This document shows, in pieces, positions 26,555 through 35,153 of a DNA stretch of 64,000 bases (the first letter of the stretch is position 1; each line of letters begins with the position of its first letter). This stretch comes from UBA9676 sp963741615. Its GTDB lineage: Bacteria; Actinomycetota; Actinomycetes; Streptosporangiales; Streptosporangiaceae. The DNA lies in contig CAVUIU010000029.1 in NCBI GenBank assembly GCA_963741615.1, positions 1 to 64,000 on the forward strand, in the 5' to 3' direction. Under the pieces are notes generated by a model, which had not been told where the DNA came from, searched no databases, and saw nothing but the letters and a program-made list of their open reading frames with translations. Both the position numbers and the translations under genes were made by a program.

Positions 26555-26838
26555 CCTGTGCGTGCCGAGAATGCCATCCGTGGCTGTGAACAGCAGAGTT
26601 GCGGTGTCAGCGGCCCGGCCGTGTTGATCACCGGTCATGTGCCTGCGGTTGTCTTCCTCCTGATCACGCGGGTGATCACGTGGCTGTGGCTGTCCGGGCG
26701 CGAGGAGACATGGAAGACCGCCGAGATTTTGCTGCTGCGCCACCAGGTCACCGTCCTGAAGCGCCACCAGGCGTGCCGCCCGAAGCTGAACTGGGCGGAT
26801 CGGGCCCTGCTCGCGACCCTGTTCGGCGTCATACCGAC
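26555..26838 (+). pseudogene. Truncated copy B of the same IS (left end only)
   Basis: The first 280 bases match copy A (24671 onward), starting CCCTGTGCGTGCCGAGAAT and coding VFLLITRVITWLWLSGREE, TAEILLLRHQVTVLK and NWADRALLATLFGVIP. Identity stops abruptly at ATACCGA, about 26837. One base is also missing early in the frame. Confidence 0.75.
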
Positions 26839-27487
26839 CTGCGCGGCGCCGGATTCCGCGAGCTCACCCAGACAGCGCGCGGCTGGACGAGGAGCGCTGG
26901 CGGCTGACGATCACCAGCCCGGCCAGTGCGGCCGGAGAACCAGGACTGTCCCGCACCCGCCGGTCCCGGCAGCCTGCACAGGCGTCACGCACTGTGACAG
27001 GGCTTGTGCGCTTGACGCGCCTGAACCGCCGTTCTGGGCGGGCGACTGGCGTGTGCTGGCGCCGTCCTTGATGGACACAGATCCGGGCGATCTGCGCGCC
27101 TGCAGGCTCGGCTGTCTGACGCCTGCTAAGCCGATGAGCGCGCGCCTGGCAGAGCTGGGTTTCATACCAGAATGGGGTTGTGGAGACGGTCCGGGTTTGC
27201 TGGGGTTACCCGTTGAAGTCAGCCGCGCATGGGGCGGCCGGTCAACTTGCCGTCGCTAGCGAGGAGGTGCTCGGGGCCGGCTCTGGGCGGTCATGGACGG
27301 TGGCGGCACCGTGGTCAGCGCCTCGCATCCTGCCAGGAGCGAGTGCCTGCTGGAGGTAACCGCGGCCCACCGCGCCCGTTTGGAGCTGAGGGCAGATGTG
27401 AGTTCCTGTCCGGCACTCGCCACCGTCGCCGGCCTGGTGGAAATGCTGGCCTGACCGGCTTGCCCGGGCGCCGGTAGATTTGCCCGG
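26839..27487. other. Region without a recognisable gene
   Basis: Follows the truncated IS and precedes the TauE-type gene. Open frames here are short, Arg/Pro-rich and without ribosome sites. No RNA or repeat recognised. Confidence 0.4.
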
Positions 27488-28285
27488 GTGCTCAGCGGTG
27501 TCTGGATTGAGGTCGTGGCCCTGGTGGCGGCGTTCGCCATCGCTGCGATCACCACCCCGGTGGGGGTCTCCGGCGCGGTCCTGCTGCTGCCCTTCCAGGT
27601 CAGCGTGCTCGGCACGCCCAGCCCATCGGTGACGCCAACGAACCTGCTCTACAACGTGGTAGCCACCCCCGGCGCCATCTGGCGCTACCGGCGGCAGGGC
27701 CAGACCGGCGGAACCCTCACCTGGGTACTGCTGGCCGGGACGCTGCCCGGCGTCATCGCCGGCTCCATCATCCGCGTCTACCTGCTGCCCGGCCCCGTCG
27801 TCTTCGACCTGGTCGTCGCGGCCGTCCTCATCCCGCTCGGCGGCTGGCTCGCGCTCACCCACGCGGCCCCGGCCAGCACCACCCGCCGGGCACGGCTGCC
27901 CCGCGTGGCCGTCGGCATCATCGCGGCCGCCGCCGGCTGCGTCGGCGGCATCTACGGCATCGGCGGTGGCTCGATCCTCGCCCCCATCCTGATCGCCGAC
28001 GGCCAGCCCACATCACAAGTCGCACCCGCAGCGCTCAGCTCCACCTTCGCCACCTCACTCGCAGGCGTAGTGACGTTTTCCATCTTATCGGTTCACCACC
28101 ACGGCAGCATCGCACCGAACTGGCCGACCGGAATCGCGCTAGGAATCGGCGGGCTGGCAGGCGGATACACCGGCGCCCGCCTGCACGCCCGGCTGCCGGA
28201 AACCATCATCCGGCGCCTGCTGGCGCTCGTCATCGTAGCCATCGGCATCCGCTACCTATGGGCGAGCCTGGCTGGCGCATCGTGA
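27488..28285 (+). CDS. TauE/SafE-family membrane exporter
   Basis: 265 residues from GTG 27488. Eight predicted membrane helices in two halves; both family repeats are visible, ITTPVGVSGAVLLLPFQ in the first and CVGGIYGIGGGSILAPIL in the second. TauE/SafE proteins move sulfite, sulfoacetate or other sulfur anions out of the cell. No sulfur enzyme adjoins it directly, but OsmC, class V aminotransferase and DUF2892 genes lie elsewhere in the window. The ribosome site is weak (CCCGG), so the start is approximate. Confidence 0.88.
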   Translation: MLSGVWIEVVALVAAFAIAAITTPVGVSGAVLLLPFQVSVLGTPSPSVTPTNLLYNVVATPGAIWRYRRQGQTGGTLTWVLLAGTLPGVIAGSIIRVYLLPGPVVFDLVVAAVLIPLGGWLALTHAAPASTTRRARLPRVAVGIIAAAAGCVGGIYGIGGGSILAPILIADGQPTSQVAPAALSSTFATSLAGVVTFSILSVHHHGSIAPNWPTGIALGIGGLAGGYTGARLHARLPETIIRRLLALVIVAIGIRYLWASLAGAS

Positions 28286-28509
28286 ACGCGGACACGATCT
28301 ACTGCTAAGCCTCGATCCACCGCGTGAATTCGGACGATCGTTTTGCGGGCGCGGGACGAAGATTCTGATCTTGGGGATGGTGGCGGGCGTGGGTTTCCTG
28401 CCGCTCACCTTTCTGCGGCTTGTCCACAGGTGCCGGCCGGGGGATCTTGGTGGCGGTCTGCCGGGGTTGGCCTGGGGGCCGTGGGGCGCGATGACCTGCT
28501 CTGGGCTGG

Positions 28510-29916
28510 TCAGGCCGCCCGGGCGGATGGCGGCCCGGTGGTGGCTTCGAACAGGTTCATCCAGTCCTGCTCGCGGTGCCAGCCGTCGGGCAGGTGCAAG
28601 GTGATCTCGCCGCGGCCGTGGCGGGCGATCCGGGCGGCGACGTCGATCAGGTCGCGGCGCAGCGTGGCGCCCCTGGCCTTGGCGTAGGCGAGGCTGGCCA
28701 GGGACCCGGCGGCGCGCAGCAGGTTGTGCGCCATGGCAGCGCAGGCAAGCCAGGCGGAGTTCGCGGGAAAACAGCCTGAGGGGAGATGGGCCAAGGGCCC
28801 GTCGGTCCAGTCCGCGAAGACCTGCTCGACTACCGCGTGGTCACGGTGGTGCTCCTCGGCCTGGATGGTCTGGAACGGGGAATCGGTGAACACGGCGTGG
28901 TAGCGCCAGACGCAGAACAGCTCGTCCTGGCCCTGGGCGGCCTCGCGGTTGAGGTCTTTCACCCGGCGGACGATCAGCCGGGCGGTGAGAGCCTGCCCTT
29001 TCTTCGAGGTGAAGGCGGTGTATTCCACCTCGGCCACCTCAGCGTCGGAAACCCAGGCCCGCAGCTGGTCATCCCAGATCGCGCGGGGGTAGCGGATCGG
29101 CGTCCAGGCGGTCTCGCTGATGGCGGCGATCGCCGCCTTGACCTTGGGGTCCAGCCGCACGGTGACTGAGAAGAACGCGCCAGCCCGGCGCACCGCCCCG
29201 GTGAACGCCGCGGAGTAAAACGCCGAGTCCCCGCGCACCACCAGCGTCCCGCTGCACCCGACGGCGCGGGCAGTGCCTATGGCTTGGGCGGCGAATCTGG
29301 CGGCACCGCGGGCCGAAGCGGCGTTGCCGCCGCGCAGCCGGGTGGCCGCGACCACCGGCGCGGCCAGCGGGGTGGTGATGGTGGCTGCCAGCGCGTTCAG
29401 CCCCCGTACCAGCAGGCTCTTGCCCTGGATCTTGGTGTGGCCGAACGCCGCGCCCTGCTTCTTGCGGCCATAGACCCGTTTCTGCATCGAGTCAACGTCG
29501 ATGAAGGCGAGGGTGTCCTTGCCGGGCAGCAGCGGGGTGCGGCGTGCCAGTTCCGCCAGCACCAGTCGGCTCACCTGCTCCAGCTGCAGCACATTCCCCC
29601 AGGTGAACGAGCGCAGGAACGACCCCAGCGTAGACGGCGCCCGCACCCCGCCAAACAGCGCCGGCATGGCGCCGTGCCGCAGCAAGTCCATGTCATCGAT
29701 GCTGTCCGCCCCGCCGATCATCCCGGCCACCAGACAGGGCACCTTCACCTGGGCGTTCACCCCGCACCGGCGGCCGATCCGGACATGCTCTTCCACCAGG
29801 CCCGCCAGGCCCGCCCGCTGGGCCAGGGCCACCACCGGGACCAGGCCCGCCCGCGACACCAGATTCGGGTCGTCAAACCTCGCGTGGATCTTCGCCAGCT
29901 CATGCAACAATCGCAC
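28510..29916 (-). CDS. IS1380-family transposase
   Basis: 468 residues from GTG 29916. DDE-type transposase with a helical N-terminus, Asp in AFIDVDSMQKRVYG, Asp in LVVRGDSAFYS (the paired catalytic region of IS1380) and Glu in EEHHRDHAVVEQVFADW, then a C-terminal AHNLLRAAG segment. Length is typical and the gene is uninterrupted. Flanks of 100-170 bases on each side probably contain the inverted ends, not resolved by eye. Confidence 0.9.
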   Translation of the reverse strand: MRLLHELAKIHARFDDPNLVSRAGLVPVVALAQRAGLAGLVEEHVRIGRRCGVNAQVKVPCLVAGMIGGADSIDDMDLLRHGAMPALFGGVRAPSTLGSFLRSFTWGNVLQLEQVSRLVLAELARRTPLLPGKDTLAFIDVDSMQKRVYGRKKQGAAFGHTKIQGKSLLVRGLNALAATITTPLAAPVVAATRLRGGNAASARGAARFAAQAIGTARAVGCSGTLVVRGDSAFYSAAFTGAVRRAGAFFSVTVRLDPKVKAAIAAISETAWTPIRYPRAIWDDQLRAWVSDAEVAEVEYTAFTSKKGQALTARLIVRRVKDLNREAAQGQDELFCVWRYHAVFTDSPFQTIQAEEHHRDHAVVEQVFADWTDGPLAHLPSGCFPANSAWLACAAMAHNLLRAAGSLASLAYAKARGATLRRDLIDVAARIARHGRGEITLHLPDGWHREQDWMNLFEATTGPPSARAA

Positions 29917-30628
29917 TTGACAGGTGCTCCTTCGAACCAGTTGATGGAAGCTTCAGTAACTCCCATCGTCCCTGGTCAAGGGGCACCTTTCGCGTTGACG
30001 CGCCGCACTCGAACGCTATTCATGCGGTGGATCGAGGCTAAGGAGTACCCGGTCGGCATGACGGCGAACGGGGCTTTCGCACGTTGGATGATCCCGAACT
30101 GCACCGTGAGCCCCTCATGCCACTGCGTGTCGGCGCCCGCCGTGGCACGTCTGTGGCACGGTCGTCGCGAACCCCCATCGCTAGCCCTCGCTCAGCATGC
30201 AGCGGGCGTGGGCTCGCTGACGATCTGCGGAGCCGGACAATCAGCTTGGGAAGCCGGTTTCGCTGGTCGCGCCTGACCTGCCGATGCCGTGACCTGCGCC
30301 GACTAACTTGATCTTCCGTGAGTGACCGCGGCTACCCCTCGCCGCCCTGCTGCGGGCACGTGGCACGCTGCTGGCCCGATTGCCGCACCGAACCCGCCAC
30401 CCCCGCCTTCCCTGGCGAGCCGCTGCGCCCAGGCTTCCAGCCCGCCCGCCGCTCTGCTATCCCAGGTGCGTGGGATACCGCCAGCGGCAGCCGCCGATCT
30501 GGGCGCCGCCGAGCCGTGGCCGATGTGCCCGCTGCGCGCGGGCCGGGGATTTTGTGCTCCGGGATCGGGAGCATGGGCGGTGACTAACGGCCCTGGCTGG
30601 CGGGAGTGATCACGGTGATCATCGGGGT
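29917..30628. other. Region without a recognisable gene
   Basis: The first 100 bases belong to the IS1380 right end (conserved stretch around CCCATCGTCCCTGGTCAAGG). The remainder holds only overlapping GC-rich frames with no ribosome site. Confidence 0.4.
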
Positions 30629-31003
30629 GTGGCTGGCCTGCTCGCCTACCTCGCGGGGGCGATCGTCGCTGTGTGGGGGGTGGCGCATGCGGTGCCCACC
30701 CGCCAGGTTCTTGCTGGCTTTGCGCCAATCACCACCGATAACCGGCGCATCGTCGTGCAGGAGTGGCTGGCCGAAGCGTTCACCATGTGGGGGATTGCCG
30801 CCATGGTGATCGTAGTAACCGCGGCCGGCGGGACCGATACCGGTGCCCGCGTGTGGGTCTACCGGGTCGCTGCTGGGCTGCTGGTTGCCCTGGCGACGCT
30901 GACCGCGCTGACGGGCGCGCGCACCCCCGTGGTCTGGTTCAAGATCTGCCCGGTGCTGCTGGCCGGCTCGGCCGCCCTGCTGCTGGCCGCGAGCTTGCTG
31001 TAG
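30629..31003 (+). CDS. Small integral membrane protein, hypothetical
   Basis: 124 residues from GTG 30629 with four hydrophobic segments: the N-terminal LLAYLAGAIVAVWGVAHA, AFTMWGIAAMVIVVTAA, VAAGLLVALATLTALTG and ICPVLLAGSAALLLAASLL. A polar loop (PTRQVLAGFAPITTDNRRIVVQEW) follows helix 1. No characterised family is recognised. It converges on the ArsR gene and overlaps its 3' end by 65 bases, which is unusual and leaves one of the two ends in doubt. Confidence 0.6.
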   Translation: MAGLLAYLAGAIVAVWGVAHAVPTRQVLAGFAPITTDNRRIVVQEWLAEAFTMWGIAAMVIVVTAAGGTDTGARVWVYRVAAGLLVALATLTALTGARTPVVWFKICPVLLAGSAALLLAASLL

Positions 31004-31382
31004 GCACGTGATCTTCGGCGTTGGCGGTCGTGCTCAGCACCGCTGAAAGTGCGTCCATGGCTGACGGTACGAGCGAGTAGTAGGCCCAGACGCCGCGCTT
31101 GTCGCGGGTGAAGATCCCAGCCTCGACCAGGATCTTGAGGTGGTGGGAGATGGTCGGCTGGGTCAGGCCGAGTGGCTCGGTGAGGTCGCAGACACAGGCC
31201 TCGCCGCCCTCGTGCGCGGCGACCATGGAGACCAGCCGCAGCCGGGTGGGATCGGCCAGTGCCTTGAGCAGCCGGGCGAGGTCGCCGGCCTGGCTGGCGG
31301 TGATCGGCTCGCGCAGCAGCGGCGCGCAGCAGACCTCGGCCGGCGGCAGGGCCGGCCGGTTCCGAATGTTGATGATGCTCAC
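30939..31382 (-). CDS. arsR: ArsR-family metalloregulator
   Basis: 147 residues from GTG 31382. Winged-helix core: RLLKALADPTRLRLVSMV, the metal-site helix with ACVCDL, and recognition helix TQPTISHHLKIL. A CC pair near the N-terminus (EVCCAPLL) plus CVC suggests As(III) coordination through three cysteines, as in other actinobacterial ArsR types. The last 30 residues are a Pro/Arg-rich tail of doubtful value. It is divergent from arsM; the 88 bases between them contain the palindrome ATAGATATCTAT, a likely operator for both directions. Confidence 0.88.
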   Translation of the reverse strand: MSIINIRNRPALPPAEVCCAPLLREPITASQAGDLARLLKALADPTRLRLVSMVAAHEGGEACVCDLTEPLGLTQPTISHHLKILVEAGIFTRDKRGVWAYYSLVPSAMDALSAVLSTTANAEDHVPTASSRPAAGRPSRPAAPGRS

Positions 31383-31428
31383 ATGACCAGTATGCGTTAG
31401 ATATTGACAACTGTCTATCTCTTGGGCA

Positions 31429-31453
31429 TAGTGAACATAGATAGATATCTATG
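31429..31453. promoter_or_regulatory. Candidate ArsR operator between arsR and arsM
   Basis: ATAGATATCTAT at 31441-31452 is a perfect 12-base palindrome, with a related GTCTATCT about 30 bases before it. AT-rich palindromes of this kind are bound by ArsR/SmtB proteins. It lies in the divergent promoter region, where repression of both genes would be expected. Confidence 0.6.
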
Positions 31454-31469
31454 CCCAGGGGTGATCGTG

Positions 31470-32267
31470 ATGAGTGACCAGTCGAGCACTGACCTGCGTG
31501 AGGAGGTCCGGTCCCGGTACGCCGCAGCTGCCCGCGCGGTCCTGGAGCCGAAGGCCGGCATCTCCGCCTCGTGCTGCGGCAGCTCGGCCACTGACTCGTG
31601 CTGTGGCGCGGGGTCTGCGGAGGCGGTCGGCGGCTTCAGCGAGCATCTGTATCGCGAGGGGGAGACCGACGGGCTGCCCGAAGAGGCGGTCCTGGCCAGC
31701 CTGGGCTGCGGCAACCCGCTGGCGGTCGCCGACCTGCACGAGGGAGAGCGGGTCCTGGACCTGGGCTCGGGCGGCGGCATCGACGTGCTGCTGTCGGCCC
31801 GCCGGGTCGGCCCGTCCGGGTTCGCCTACGGCGTCGATATGACCGACGAGATGCTGACCCTCGCCCGCGCCAACGCCGCCAAGGCCGGAGCGGCCAACGT
31901 CGAATTCCTCAAGGGCGAGATCGAAAACCTGCCACTGCCTGATGCGTCCGTGGACGTGGTCATCTCCAACTGCGTCATCAACCTATCCACCGACAAGCCC
32001 GCCGTGCTCGCCGAGATGTTCCGCGTCCTTGTCCCCGGCGGGCGGATCGGCATCACCGACGTGGTCGCCGGGGACCACCTCACGGCCGCCGGCCGCGCCG
32101 CCGCTGGCTCCTACGTTGGGTGCATCGCCGGCGCCCTGTCCCGCACCGAGTACCTCGCGGGGCTCGCTGCGGCCGGGTTCACCGGCGCTTCGGTCACCTT
32201 TACCACCGAGGCGGCACCCGGCATGCATTCGGCCATCATCCGGGCCGTCAAGCCCGCCGCCACCTGA
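31470..32267 (+). CDS. arsM: Arsenite S-adenosylmethionine methyltransferase ArsM
   Basis: 265 residues from ATG 31470. It converts As(III) to methylated arsenicals with SAM and thiols. Visible: the N-terminal cysteine pair in SASCCGSS plus DSCCGAG, SAM motif I LDLGSGGGID, the acidic DMTDEML segment, and the ArsM-specific cysteine in SNCVINLSTDK, with GCIAGAL later. These supply the As(III)-binding cysteines. Length matches bacterial ArsM. Its promoter region carries the ArsR palindrome. It is followed by a convergent second arsR. Confidence 0.93.
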   Translation: MSDQSSTDLREEVRSRYAAAARAVLEPKAGISASCCGSSATDSCCGAGSAEAVGGFSEHLYREGETDGLPEEAVLASLGCGNPLAVADLHEGERVLDLGSGGGIDVLLSARRVGPSGFAYGVDMTDEMLTLARANAAKAGAANVEFLKGEIENLPLPDASVDVVISNCVINLSTDKPAVLAEMFRVLVPGGRIGITDVVAGDHLTAAGRAAAGSYVGCIAGALSRTEYLAGLAAAGFTGASVTFTTEAAPGMHSAIIRAVKPAAT

Positions 32268-32344
32268 CCGCTGATGCTGGCAGGCGGCTGCTGGCCAGGT
32301 TCACCGGCACCGCCCTGCTCGTCTTGACCGGTCCCTGGCCAGCC

Positions 32345-32698
32345 TTAGCTGCCGCCGAGCGCTTCGCGGACCGAGGCGAGGCGTCCGGGGACGATCCGCC
32401 ACCACGTCCATTTCCCGCGTTTCTCGCCCTCGATGAGCCCGGCCTGGGCCAGGACCCGGGTGTGGTGGGAGATGGTGGGCTGGCTCTTGCCGAGGGGCTC
32501 CTGGAGGTGGCAGCTGCACACCTCGCCCTGCGCGGCGAGGATCGATATCAGCCGCAGCCGCACCGGGTCGGCCAGGGCAGCTAGCACGGCTGCAAGGGCC
32601 ACCGAGTCGCTCTCGGACAGCGTCACCTCGGTGAGCGGCGGCCCGCACAGCGCCTCGTCGATGAGCTGAAGGGTCGTCGTGGTGCGCGCCGCGGGCAT
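32345..32698 (-). CDS. arsR: Second ArsR-family metalloregulator
   Basis: 117 residues from ATG 32698 after GGGAGG. Core VLAALADPVRLRLISIL, then EVCSCHLQEPLGKSQPTISHHTRVLAQAGL. The CSC motif in the DNA-recognition region matches the classic As/Sb site of ArsR (ELCVCDL type). It is a different lineage from the 31 kb ArsR. It is divergent from the aquaglyceroporin gene; the 180 bases between them contain GATCTATAGCGG and GATCGATG half-sites. It probably controls the aqp-flavoprotein-pstS run. Confidence 0.9.
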   Translation of the reverse strand: MPAARTTTTLQLIDEALCGPPLTEVTLSESDSVALAAVLAALADPVRLRLISILAAQGEVCSCHLQEPLGKSQPTISHHTRVLAQAGLIEGEKRGKWTWWRIVPGRLASVREALGGS

Positions 32699-32783
32699 CC
32701 AAGCCTCCCATTGACATTCGTCGATCTATAGCGGTAACTTCGGATCGATGTGAATAAATCTACCGGAGGTTCGGGGACCCAGC

Positions 32784-32876
32784 ATGCCCAAAGTCCGCCT
32801 GGTCCTCGCCGTGGCCGGTCCCGGTGACGCGGCTAGGTTCTGCCGTGGCATCTTCACCGCCGGACAGGCCGCGTGA
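32784..32876 (+). CDS. 30-codon leader frame, possible ArsI remnant
   Basis: ATG 32784 starts a 30-residue frame, MPKVRLVLAV...GDAARFCRGIFTAGQAA, whose stop TGA shares a base with the ATG of the channel gene. The pattern (basic start, beta strand, then A-x-F-x3-F) resembles the first 30 residues of ArsI/CadI glyoxalase-fold proteins. It may be a decayed arsI or a translated leader. Too short to be certain. Confidence 0.25.
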   Translation: MPKVRLVLAVAGPGDAARFCRGIFTAGQAA

Positions 32877-33703
32877 TGAACGACGTTGTCTTGTGGCGGC
32901 GTCTGGTGGCCGAGCTGCTGGGCAGTGCGTTCCTGGCCGCTGTGGTGATCGGCTCGGGCATCGCCGCTGCGCAGCTGTCTCCTGGTAATACAGGCCTGGA
33001 GCTGCTGGAGAACGCTGCGGCGACCGCGACTGGGCTGTTCGCGATCATCTTGATGTTCGGCCCGGTTTCCGGCGGGCATTTCAACCCGGTGGTGTCCTTC
33101 GTGGACGCTGCGTTCGGCGGGCTGCGCTGGCGCGAAGCGGCCGCCTACCTCCCGGTCCAGGTAGCTGGATGCATAGGCGGCGCGGTGCTGGCAAACCTGA
33201 TGTTCGCCAAGGCAGCGGTGAGCTTGTCAACCAAGCACCGCGCATCGCCCGGCCATTTCCTGTCCGAGGTCACCGCCACGCTCGGTCTGCTGCTGGTGAT
33301 CTTCGCCCTGGCCCGCACTGGGCGCTCACGCGCCACCCCAGCGGCTGTGGGGGCCTACATCGGGGCGGCGTACTTCTTCACCTCATCGACCAGCTTCGCC
33401 AACCCGGCGATCACCATCGGCCGCATGTTCTCTGACACCTTCGCGGGGATCGCCCCCTCATCTGCGCCAAGCTTCATCGCCGCCCAGATCCTCGGCGGTG
33501 TCCTCGCAGTAGGGGTCATCAAGATGCTCTATCCCGGCGTGACGCGAGCGGAGGCAGCCGACATCATCTTCCCCCACCTGCGCGGCCGCACCGACCCGGA
33601 AACTGACGCCGGCTCAGCCCGGGGGGCGGATCCGCCCGCCCAGGCAGGCAGCGGTGCCCCGCCGTCTGCTGGCCAGGCCACCGAAGGCCACTGGCCAGGG
33701 TGA
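32876..33703 (+). CDS. aqpS: Aquaglyceroporin (MIP family), AqpS-like
   Basis: 275 residues, six helices plus two half-helices. The first pore motif is NPV (GGHFNPVVSF) and the second is NPA (SFANPAITIGR), a combination seen in prokaryotic arsenic-linked channels. AqpS-type channels pass As(III) or methylarsenicals down their gradient. ATG 32876 is coupled to the small frame before it. A 50-residue hydrophilic tail follows the last helix. Gene order ArsR-channel-flavoprotein-PstS suggests one transcript with short spacers. Confidence 0.9.
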   Translation: MNDVVLWRRLVAELLGSAFLAAVVIGSGIAAAQLSPGNTGLELLENAAATATGLFAIILMFGPVSGGHFNPVVSFVDAAFGGLRWREAAAYLPVQVAGCIGGAVLANLMFAKAAVSLSTKHRASPGHFLSEVTATLGLLLVIFALARTGRSRATPAAVGAYIGAAYFFTSSTSFANPAITIGRMFSDTFAGIAPSSAPSFIAAQILGGVLAVGVIKMLYPGVTRAEAADIIFPHLRGRTDPETDAGSARGADPPAQAGSGAPPSAGQATEGHWPG

Positions 33704-33726
33704 GCTGCTACCCGAACGGAGGCCTC

Positions 33727-35124
33727 ATGCATCTGGTTGCGATCGGCGGCAGTGACGCAGGCATCAGCGCCGCACTGCGGGCCCGTGAACTCGACCCGGG
33801 CTGTGAGGTCACGGTGGTGGTGGCCGACGCCTACCCGAACTTCTCGATCTGCGGCATCCCCTACTACGTCTCCGGCGAGGTCACCCACTGGCGCAACCTT
33901 GCCCACCGGACCATCGCCGACCTGGAAGCGGCCGGGATGTGGCTGCGGCTGGACACCACCGCCCGCCGTATCGACGTGCCCGCCCGCAAGCTCCTGCTCA
34001 CCGGCGCCGACGGCAAGGAGGAACTGCTCGCCTACGACAAGCTGATCGTCGGCACCGGCGCGGCCCCGGTGCGGCCCCCCATCGGCGGCCTGGCCGGTCC
34101 CGGCGCGCTTGGCGCCGCCGATGGGGTGCACCTGCTGCACTCGATGGGCGACACCTTCGCGGTCATCCGCACCCTCGAAAACGCCGCACCGGCCAGCGCG
34201 GTCATCGTCGGCGGCGGCTACATCGGCCTGGAGATGGCCGACGCCCTGACCGTCCGCGGGCTGGCGGTCACCCAGATGGAACAACTCGCCGAAGTGCTGC
34301 CCACCGTCGACCCGGAGCTGGGCGCGCTCGTCCACGCCGAACTCGCCGCACATGGCGTCGAGGTCCTGGCCAATACCACCGTCCAGGTCATCACCCGTAA
34401 CACCACAGGTCAGCCGGGACGGCTACACGTGCAGGCCGCCGCGGCCGACGGGACGGCTGTGACCCGCGTCGCTGACATGGTCCTGGTCGTGGTCGGCGTC
34501 CGCCCGGACGCTGCCCTGGCGGCCGGGGCCGGCGCCACGCTCGGCGTCAAGGGCGCGATCGCGGTCGACCGGGGGATGCGGACCAATCTGCCGGATGTGT
34601 TCGCCGCCGGGGACTGCGTGATCACCCACCACCGGCTGCTCGGCCAGACCTATCTGCCGCTGGGCACCACCGCCCACAAGCAGGGCCGGGTCGCCGGGGA
34701 GAACGCCCTCGGCGGGAACCGGGTGTTCGCGGGCAGCCTAGGCACCCAGGTGGTGAAGATCTTCACCCAGGCCGCCGCCCGCACCGGGCTGCGCGACCAC
34801 GAAGCCGCCGCGGCCGGGTTCGACCCGGTCACCATCGGCTCCCAGGCCGATGACCACAAGGCCTACTACCCCGGCGCCCACCGGATCACGATGCGCTTCA
34901 CCGGCGACCGCGCCACCGGGCGGCTGCTCGGGATGCAGCTGTTCGGGCACCGGCACGCCGAGGTCGCCAAGCGCATCGACATCGCCGCCACCGCGATCTT
35001 CCACAGCATGACCGTCGACGCGGTCAGCGACCTCGACCTGTCCTACACCCCCCCGCTCGGCAGCCCCTGGGAAGCAGTCCAGATGGGCGCCCAAGCCTGG
35101 ACCCGCCAAGCCCAGCAGCACTAA
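33727..35124 (+). CDS. CoA-disulfide-reductase-like FAD/NAD oxidoreductase
   Basis: 465 residues from ATG 33727, after CGGAGG. Pyridine nucleotide-disulfide reductase fold: FAD motif VAIGGSDAGISAAL, single active cysteine in NFSICGIPYY, NAD motif VIVGGGYIGLEMA, second FAD motif VFAAGDC, and a C-terminal dimerisation domain. One cysteine in this position is typical of CoA-disulfide reductases, NADH oxidases and polysulfide reductases. Linked to arsenic genes, it may handle thiol or polysulfide redox after arsenic exposure; this is inference. Part of it is duplicated at 44.8 kb. Confidence 0.88.
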   Translation: MHLVAIGGSDAGISAALRARELDPGCEVTVVVADAYPNFSICGIPYYVSGEVTHWRNLAHRTIADLEAAGMWLRLDTTARRIDVPARKLLLTGADGKEELLAYDKLIVGTGAAPVRPPIGGLAGPGALGAADGVHLLHSMGDTFAVIRTLENAAPASAVIVGGGYIGLEMADALTVRGLAVTQMEQLAEVLPTVDPELGALVHAELAAHGVEVLANTTVQVITRNTTGQPGRLHVQAAAADGTAVTRVADMVLVVVGVRPDAALAAGAGATLGVKGAIAVDRGMRTNLPDVFAAGDCVITHHRLLGQTYLPLGTTAHKQGRVAGENALGGNRVFAGSLGTQVVKIFTQAAARTGLRDHEAAAAGFDPVTIGSQADDHKAYYPGAHRITMRFTGDRATGRLLGMQLFGHRHAEVAKRIDIAATAIFHSMTVDAVSDLDLSYTPPLGSPWEAVQMGAQAWTRQAQQH

Positions 35125-35153
35125 CCCCTCAGACTTCACGCAGAGGAACAACC

